DNA from: Ornithodoros turicata
Taxonomy: Eukaryota > Arthropoda > Arachnida > Ixodida > Argasidae
Direction: 5' to 3'
DNA length: 64,000 nt
Assembly: GCF_037126465.1 (NCBI RefSeq)
Contig: NC_088202.1
Coordinates: 103,323,962-103,387,961 of the forward strand
Every line of letters begins with the position of its first letter. Position 1 is the first letter of the stretch. The notes beneath the pieces are model-generated. The model ran no database searches. It was not told the DNA's origin and worked only from the letters and a program-made list of their open reading frames with translations. Shown piece after piece: positions 58,255 through 64,000 of the stretch. The translations under genes and the position numbers were made by a program.

Positions 58255-58785
58255 AAACATCTTCATGAGCGGTCTGAGGCACGGGTCAACGTGCTTCGTC
58301 GTCTCTCTGGCCCCCGTTGGGGAATGTCAACGAAGTCCCTACTTACGGTACATCGGGCGCTTATTCGGCAAATGGTGGCTTACCATCTACCTGTACTATA
58401 TGGGATAAGCAACACAGCAGAGAGAACACTACAGAGAGTTTTAACAAGAAGTCTGACAATGTGCCTCGGGGTACCTCGAGCCACCTTCAATGTTTTGGCA
58501 ATAGCAGAAGCTAGAGAACTGCCTGTAGAGGTGCTGAGAACGCAAGAAATAGTGTGCCACTATCTGCGCCTGAATCTGCGCCATGACAAGCACCCCCTGG
58601 CACGGAAATTGAGATGCCGAAATTCTGACTTCTACAAAGCCATTGCTCCTTACCAGCGCAACTTGCCAAAAACACAGCCTCCAAGAGCGTCTCAGCATCC
58701 CCCTTGGACTCTAGAGCTACCACGGATTTGCATCTCCGTGCCTGGAGTACACCACCCAAGTCCACTTTGCCCACGACAGTGCTGA
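58200..58785 (+). pseudogene. LINE RT thumb and connection region
   Basis: The frame reads CLEVVIDARLSWSAHIKHLH, VNVLRRLSGPRWGMSTKSL, YHLPVLYGISNTAERTLQRV, LTMCLGVPRATFNVLAIAEA, REL. The LGVP...AEA block also occurs in the minus-strand remnant at 39905-39432, so the two LINEs are related. A frame change at about 58704 leads into RNase H. Confidence 0.85.
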
Positions 58786-59540
58786 GACAGCATTGTCTAT
58801 CTATGATGGAGCGTCACTGTAGCAGCATTGCTATTTTCACTGACGGATCGACGACGGCATCAGGCTCAGCATCTGCTTTTGTGGTTCCACTGCACAGAAA
58901 AGAGGGAATGGCACGACTGTCGCACAAAACAACTTCAACAACAGCAGAATTGGTGGCCATCCAGCTGGCAATGCAGTACGTAGTAGCACAACAGTCACCT
59001 GCCGAGTGGGTGGTATACCGCGATTCAAAAGCCGGACTCCAAGCCATGCTTTCATTCTTGGGAAATGTCTGTATGACACCAACAGTTCGCCAAATACTCC
59101 ATGAATACAACAAATGTAGAGTCGCCGGCCACACACACACACACATAGAGATACGATGATGAGATGGGGCTGATGCCGGCCAGCAGGCTGGGCGCTGCCC
59201 CAGTGCCACTTGTACGTGATGAGAGATGGTGATGATGATGATGATGATGATGGAGATGATAAGGGTCCGGTAATCAAAGCAGGGTGGAGAGGCCTGTTGA
59301 TGACAGGAAATCCCAAAGGTGATGCAGACCTTGGCGTGTACGAGCGGGACTGGACCATGGGCCCAGCACCTTGCCTATGGTAAATGGGCGATCGCATGCA
59401 GTTCGTGCTGCAAGATCGCCGGCCGGCCACAAAGTAACTCTGCAGTGGATTCCTGGACATGTGGGTATAGGAGGGAATCAAGCAGCAGACGAACTAGCGG
59501 ACATAGCAAACCTATCTTCAACACTACATCCAGTGACATA
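58704..59540 (+). pseudogene. LINE RNase H domain, interrupted
   Basis: SIAIFTDGSTTASGSASAFV (first Asp), TSTTAELVAIQLAMQYVV (Glu) and WVVYRDSKAGLQAML (Asp) occur before 59120. A repeat insertion follows, then KVTLQWIPGHVGIGGNQAAD with ELAD (His and final Asp) at about 59430-59500. All four acidic residues of RNase H are visible, but on two sides of about 300 bp of foreign sequence. RNase H removes the RNA template after first-strand synthesis. Confidence 0.88.
59133..59432 (+). mobile_element. GAT-family or related repeat inserted in RNase H
   Basis: A (CA)n lead, GATGATGAGATGGGGCTGATG, GATGATGATGATGATGATG and unfamiliar sequence up to GTTCGTGCTGCAA lie between RNase H coding parts. TCGCCGGCCAC precedes the insert (59121-59131). 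ATCGCCGGCCGGCCAC ends it, an imperfect direct repeat that could be the target duplication. Part of the body differs from other GAT copies, so it may be composite. Confidence 0.65.
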
Positions 59541-59572
59541 CTCAGTCAGATGTTACATCTTCATTAAGGTCA

Positions 59573-60009
59573 TTGTCGCAGGAAATGTGCAGACAGCGAT
59601 GGGTGCAATTGCAGAGCGATTCGTCGCTGCTACATCGCATAGATCCGGAGCTGAAGTTCTGTGTTCCGTCTACGTTACCGCACTCTGTTCAGACGTTTTT
59701 ACACCGGTGTCGCTTGAATGTGCCTTATGGGCGTCACTTTCTTCATAAAGTTGGAAGAGCCGACTCATCGAATTGTTCGGTTTGCGCAACGGTGGAGGAT
59801 AGTGAGCATATTATAATAATGAATGAATAATGAATGCACTGCACTAGCTATGCAGCTCAAAGAACTACACTGAAAGCTACACTTGCTCGGATGGCAGCAG
59901 CGTCTTCGATATAGCGAAGGTGTTGGGACTTTGGGCACCGAACACGAGGGATGCTGCCTTGGCGGCACTTGTGAAATTTGTCCAGAGCTGTGTGATGGTC
60001 TCAACCTTC
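59573..60009 (+). pseudogene. LINE zinc-knuckle C-terminus and end of element
   Basis: RCRLNVPYGRHFLHKVGRAD, SSNCSVCATVEDSEHII gives the CxxC...H part of the CCHC-like knuckle. The last cysteine is lost in a GAATGAATAATGAATG duplication. In another frame VLGLWAPNTRDAALAALVKF marks the C-terminal helix. Coding ends about where the snap-back MITE begins. Confidence 0.8.
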
Positions 60010-60262
60010 TACACTCTTAAAAATGAACTTCACCACATAGCACGCTCCTAGCCAACCACCATCTCGAATGATATCGTTATCTGCTCCGATTTGCTGAAAA
60101 CGGGAGGCGTACGCCTTTTTTGTGACACTTATGCTGTTCATAATTGTCACAAAAAAGGCGTACGCCTACCGTTTTGAACAAATCCGGTCACAGAGCGATA
60201 TCATTCGAGATAATGGTTGGCTAGGAGCATGCTATGCGGTGAAGTTCATTTTTAAGAGTGTA
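60010..60262. mobile_element. Snap-back MITE, TA-flanked, ~253 bp
   Basis: TACACTCTTAAAAATGAACT at the left is the exact complement of the right end AGTTCATTTTTAAGAGTGTA. Pairing continues almost to the centre: CGCTCCTAGCCAACCA / TGGTTGGCTAGGAGC, ATTCGAGATAATGG, GGCGTACGCCTTTTTTGTGAC. TA at both ends fits a Tc1/mariner-type target. It can form a single long hairpin. No coding capacity. Confidence 0.92.
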
Positions 60263-60559
60263 GCATCCTCTGTGCATGATCTTAGGATAATTGTGAATAG
60301 TGTCTAATTGTGGACTTCTAGTGAACATTTGGATAGTGGACTTCTGAATAGTGAATAGCGAACTTGCAAGAAGAGCACCTGAGAAGTAGTTTTTGGGGTG
60401 GGGGGTGGGGTGGGGTGAGAATTTTTGTTAGGAGTAGCAGAACAAGTCGGGAGACGAGTTCAATTTCTCCTTGTTTTTTTCCTTACAAACAAACAAACAA
60501 ACAAACAGTGCGTGCGGGAATCATTCCATAGCTTTCTTGCATGCAAAAATACGACATCA
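60263..60559. repeat. Possible LINE 3' flank and repeat shared with 28320-28410
   Basis: TAGTGGACTTCT/TAGTGAACATT words repeat at 60290-60360. Then GGGGTGGGGTGAG, TTAGGAGTAGCAG and GAGACGAGTTCAATTTCTCC match the 28.3-kb repeat. (CAAA)n lies at 60486-60507. Confidence 0.45.
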
Positions 60560-60833
60560 GCGTCGATGACGCAGTGTTCTTTCTTGTCATCTCATTCGTC
60601 AGTGTCCCACCCTCACCTCTCACCCTCATACACATTACTCTCATATTTTTCTAAAAAACGTATTTGACTTTAATCTATCTCATCCTTCTCACACCTTTTT
60701 TTTAGTTTATCATTTATTTCCTAATTATTTTCTTTCCTTTTTATTTTCTTGTGGAATAGCAAGCCCACACACCGTTTCGCCGATCTTTCCTGCTTGTTTT
60801 CGCCTTTCTGTTCTAGTAAATATGCCTCCCCCC
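60560..60833 (+). mobile_element. LINE 3' UTR, C-run class, plus strand
   Basis: CTTGTCATCTCATTCGTCAG, GTCCCACCCTCACCTC resembles the minus-strand 3' UTRs at 38.4 kb and 61.9 kb. GTGGAATAGCAAGCC and CTAGTAAATATGCC, six C, form the typical end. No coding part remains. Confidence 0.7.
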
Positions 60834-61439
60834 ACTCCCGCAGTGTTATTTACCAAGAACCTTCGCTTTTGACTGCGTAGCTGAATGAGCAGTATTTTGT
60901 AAGAAATTTCGAAAAGGCAAAAGAGGCGAGAGAGCAGTAAAAACGGAAAGGGAAGCTATGGGTCCGTGTATCACAGAGTGCCCTGTCCTACTACTCTGAA
61001 GGAGCCAATGTACGCGACCCCTCGCGTGGTCCCTCCTTCTCGGTCTCTCAGTGTTTTCACCGCGCTTTTCCATGTCCTTCTCGTGCAGGTCGTTTTCAAA
61101 GGTTTTCGGTTTTGGGTCAAAGGAGTCCTAAATGTTCTCTGTTGAGCAAACACCGAACACCAACATGAAACTGCGCCCTGTCTAGAACAATAGGGTGATA
61201 CGACAGTGTTTGTCTTCTCAGTAAACATTACCTTGTTGGGAACGAAAGGAAACTGCGTTCTTTTTGCGCACAATGGCAGACGAATGCAGAGCCCAGGCCA
61301 TAGTCATGATTTAGTTGTTGTTGTTGGGTTATTGTGCAATGTTGACGTGTCCTTAGGTATTCAGGGTCTTACTTCTTTATGAGTGAGTTAGTCGCTAGAA
61401 AATCTTCCCGTCATTTCCAAAGATGAGTTACCGCGCCTC
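60834..61439. other. No recognisable gene or element
   Basis: Short frames without motifs. ATCACAGAGTGCCC near 60970 resembles a word in the 17.9/55.4-kb repeats. Confidence 0.4.
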
Positions 61440-61511
61440 AAAATGTTTTTCATCGCGTTTTTTTCGCTGTCGCTATCGCAGCACAAATGATCGATTGCTC
61501 CGCAATATGAT

Positions 61512-61520
61512 AAGCTGTGC

Positions 61521-61557
<37 letters not shown>

Positions 61558-61652
61558 GTCGAAGTAGCTTGCCGTTGGTGGCCCCACACAAGTGGGAATC
61601 TTTACGACTATAGCAAAAAAAGAAACAAAGAAAGAAAAAGAAGCTGTGCTTA
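61512..61652. mobile_element. 117-bp insertion with exact 12-bp target duplication
   Basis: AAGCTGTGCTTA occurs at 61512-61523 and 61641-61652. The insert starts with 33 G and ends with an A-rich AAAGAAACAAAGAAAGAAAAAG stretch split by G and C. It contains AGTAGCTTGCCGTTGGTGGCC. Read on the minus strand it ends in a C run like the LINE tails. Read on the plus strand it ends in an A-rich tail. Confidence 0.85.
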
Positions 61653-61755
61653 AATCCCATATCACTATGTAAGTAACCACTCAGCTTCACGAGTTTTCGA
61701 TGTCTGTGAAAGTCGTTTTAGCGACCGATAGGCTTAGCAGGCCGAACAGTCAAAA

Positions 61756-62306
61756 GGGGGGGGGGATGTATTCATTAGAACAAAGACAAAAAATGACAGG
61801 TCAGCCAAACGCTATGTTGACTTGCTATTCCGCACAAAAATAAAAAGAAAAGAAAAGAACTAGGAAATAAAGGATAAACCAACAAGAGGTGAAAGAAGGA
61901 TCGGATAGTTTAAAGACAAATAAGATTTAACAAAATGAGGGTTATGCGTATGAGCGCGAGAGGAGAGGGTGGGGCACTGACGAATGAGATGACAAGACTT
62001 GAGTTCAAAACATACGTCAAAACTGCTTTGGTCACAGACCGCTGTGTGGGATGTCGTATTGGGCCGAGCAGAGTGGCCAGAGAAAAGTCTCTGCATCGCA
62101 GCTCGAGTAGGCGTCGTGTGAGCGTGGTTCGACGGGTGTCGAATCTGCGGCAGTCCAGGGGAAGATGTGAAATATCAGCTTCAACAGCGTAAGTGCAAGT
62201 GCAAGGACATCTGGGCGAGAGAAGAGGACTCATTTATTACATTAAGTACTCGACTTATTGTAATATTGTAAAGCATTACGACATTAAGTCGTACTGCGTA
62301 CACAGA
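61756..62306 (-). mobile_element. LINE 3' end nested in the long-TIR element
   Basis: G10 at 61756-61765 is followed by ATGTATTCATTAGAAC, GACAGGTCAGCCAAACG and GACTTGCTATTCC. This is the minus-strand LINE 3' UTR, very close to the copy at 38144. Upstream on the minus strand CTYAVEADISHLPLDCRRFD is the knuckle block. Similarity to the 38.7-kb copy continues to about 62306 (AAGTCGTACTGCGTACACAG), with an extra 45-bp AT-rich piece at about 62238-62282. Confidence 0.78.
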
Positions 62307-62792
62307 ACACGTCGGAACAGCACGTTGGTTAGTTTATTGTCAAGTTAGTCCAAGTTCGGTGTTTGCATCTTTTGCCAGGTTAGTCTAAGTTCGCTGTTGA
62401 CATTTTCCCGCACGCGACTGTGCATTTTAGGCAGCTTATTTTCTATTGGGGGGCCACGAAACATTTATTTCCAGCAGTTCGTTCTCTAAAACGACTTTCA
62501 CAGACATCGAAAGCCCGTGAAGCTGCGCGGTTAACTATAGTGCCATCGGATTTGAAACACTGCGTATCATCTTGCGAAGCAATCGAGCATTCTTTGTTTC
62601 GCGACCGTGAATTTCAAGACCGGGCCCTTGTTATTCCTGTATTCATACGCGCGTCGTCTACTGAACTTTTAAGCTGGATATTTCAATTTTTCCAGCTGTT
62701 ACTAGAAGACACATCATTAGTAATGGTAGAAATTATCATAAAAACGTTCGAATTGTGCGTTGCATTGAAAACAACGCTGTGTCGCCCTTAAA

Positions 62793-63443
62793 TTAAAGGA
62801 ACACTAAAATGCAAAAACAACTTGCTCTCAAATAAAAGTCCGTGTTTCAATTAGTATGATGCACGAAACATTAGTTCAAGAGCGCTACCGTTTAGAAGAA
62901 AAAGGCAATGAAAACAGAGCCGTCTTTGGCGGCAACGAATGGTATCCCCAGGAGGCAAAGATTGGCGGCATCCAATGAGACAGCAGGAGAAGCGTGCGCA
63001 TACATATCGTGGCCGTGTGGATTTTGAACGGGTCCGATCGTAGCGTTCCGTATATGCGCGACATGATGCGCAAGGTTGCATTTTTCAATAGCGATTCACT
63101 GAATTGTAGCCCACAACAGTTCTGCGAATGTTCCACTGACAACATTTATCTTCGCGTCCTTCGGACAACGACGCCGGTCCGCTTCGCAACGCGCACTATC
63201 TTGTTCGCTGGGACTGCTCCACGGCGCGGCACGCGCGTGCACGCGCAGTTTGGACTACAAACACCTATGCACGAGCTGAAACGACGTTCACTGCAGCGCC
63301 GAAGCAAGAAAGAGTCCGGTATAATTTCGATTGTAGCTCCGTAACGGAATAGAAGTTTTGAATTATGATAACAAGTACGAAATTAACATAGCGTGTAACG
63401 TAATTTGAAATGAATTTGTTTTTGCTTTTTAGTGCCCCTTTAA
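62793..63443. mobile_element. TTAA-flanked MITE (piggyBac-like), second family
   Basis: TTAAAGGAACACTAAAATGC, AAAAACAA at the left mirrors TTGTTTTTGC, TTTTTAGTGCCCCTTTAA at the right, with TTAA at both ends. Length is 651 bp. The ends resemble the 19.9-kb MITE (TTAAAG..GCACT) but the interiors differ. Minus-strand and plus-strand frames inside have no transposase motif. Confidence 0.85.
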
Positions 63444-64000
63444 CAAACTGCACATTCCCCGCCTAAGCCTAACTATGATTATATTTGGTAGTGTTTATTT
63501 TGAGGGCGTGGATTTTTTAGCGATGTATTTGAGAAGGTGAATTTTCACGGATTTTCACGAATTTTCACGTTTTATTTTTAAGAATTTGTTTTGGCGTACA
63601 CCCGTTTGTGATGTTAGAATACTGCAGGTGGGTTCTGAAGTTTTCGGTTCTGAATGCCATCGAAACTCTCTTAATAGGGTAGAAGAAAGAGTATTGAATA
63701 TATTAGTGATTCATCGCGACAACATAGCTGAAATGATTTCTGCTTTCTGCAACTACACGCAGTTAGCACTCAGTCTAGCAAACGTTACACATTTCAATCG
63801 CATCGTAAAAAATAGAAGACTCGGTTTAGTCTACCCCAAACTTTGAAGACTGATAGCCACTTATCTGAAGTTTTATTGGAATTTTTTGTAAGCACTATGG
63901 TTATATAGAAAGAAAAATAAAAACTAAGCAAAATCTCGCCCATGCATTTTCAATGGTCTATATTTCACGCATACACCGCCATTTTTTTTTGTGTGTCTGC
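63444..64000. other. No recognisable gene or element
   Basis: CACGGATTTTCACGAATTTTCACG gives a short tandem repeat at 63548-63570. A plus-strand frame of 86 codons (63586-63846) has no known motif. Confidence 0.4.

Larger units (their letters stand above)
55590..60009 (+). mobile_element. Large R1/I-like LINE, most complete in window, inactive
   Basis: Domains occur in the order EEP endonuclease, RT, RNase H, CCHC-like knuckle, as in LINEs of the I/R1 group that retain RNase H. The element is spread over 4.4 kb. It is interrupted by a hAT MITE at 56281 and a GAT repeat at about 59133, and a snap-back MITE sits at its end (60010). The N-terminal part of the endonuclease and ORF1 are missing. 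The separate coding pieces are listed individually. Confidence 0.88.
61440..62630. mobile_element. Long-TIR element containing two nested insertions
   Basis: Left-arm blocks CGATTGCTCCGCAATATGATA, CAGCTTCACGAGTTTTCGATG, TCTGTGAAAGTCGTTTTAG are mirrored at the right (62485-62590) as CTAAAACGACTTTCACAGAC, ATCGAAAGCCCGTGAAGCTG, ATCATCTTGCGAAGCAATCG. The arms exceed 100 bp. A truncated, uninterrupted relative lies at 31650-32080. The middle holds GGAACAGCACGTTGGTTAG, CGCGACTGTGCATTTTA. No transposase was identified. Insertions at 61524-61640 and 61756-62306 are later. Confidence 0.75.

Noticed and set aside
58837..59481. 214-codon minus-strand frame
   Set aside because: It is antisense to RNase H and the GAT insertion. 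Serine and valine/cysteine runs come from GAT and CA repeats.
61440..61690. Polyproline protein on the minus strand
   Set aside because: The proline run is encoded by the 33-G homopolymer of an insertion.
1..64000. CRISPR array, bacterial operon or phage
   Set aside because: There are no regularly spaced identical repeats with unique spacers, no compact gene clusters and no ribosome-binding pattern. All signals are eukaryotic transposons.

Overview
The window looks like repeat-dense, non-coding nuclear DNA of an animal, most likely an arthropod. The mixture of R1/I-like LINE remnants, BEL/Pao gag, a mariner, tRNA-headed SINEs and many hairpin MITEs resembles tick genomes. That assignment rests on family resemblance only; no search was possible. 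There is no bacterial-style gene packing. I found no convincing host exon set, rRNA or functional tRNA. Almost every recognisable protein fragment belongs to a dead transposable element.

Layout. 0-5.4 kb: a plus-strand LINE 3' end (810-1387), LINE 3' tails on the minus strand, a complete tRNA-headed SINE (2454-2747), a LINE C-terminal fragment with a 40-bp palindrome at its 3' end (3756-4297), and an internally deleted mariner (4462-5396). 5.4-16 kb: mostly unexplained sequence with short hairpin repeats and one long-armed foldback element (10885-11870). 16-24.4 kb: palindromic repeats, a LINE ORF1 remnant with a 2A-like motif (17085-17530), a BEL/Pao gag split by a TTAA-flanked MITE (19440-20854), a MITE carrying nested repeats, and a minus-strand LINE C-terminus split by a tRNA-like inverted repeat (22680-24400). 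24.4-37 kb: sparse SINE and MITE copies. 37.2-41 kb: an inverted repeat pair with hammerhead-like motifs brackets a palindromic MITE and a minus-strand LINE (RT tail, RNase H, zinc knuckle). 41-55 kb: tandem repeats, tRNA-like hairpins, hAT and hairpin MITEs and LINE tails. 55.4-60.3 kb: the most complete element, a plus-strand LINE with endonuclease, RT, RNase H and zinc knuckle. It is disabled by frameshifts, a substituted RT catalytic residue, an 8-bp-TSD hAT MITE, a GAT-family repeat inside RNase H, and a snap-back MITE at its 3' end. 60.3-64 kb: another LINE 3' end, a long-TIR element with two nested insertions, and a TTAA-flanked MITE.

How it fits together. LINE 3' ends recur about eight times and finish with an AATAAA-like signal, a short AT stretch and a run of C instead of poly(A). 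One tRNA-like SINE shares that ending, which suggests the LINE machinery moved it. A second repeat class ends in (GTT)n. Nested insertions with target-site duplications give a relative order of events. I saw no new host system. The interest lies in retroelement 3' end structure, tRNA-containing inverted repeats and nested chronology.
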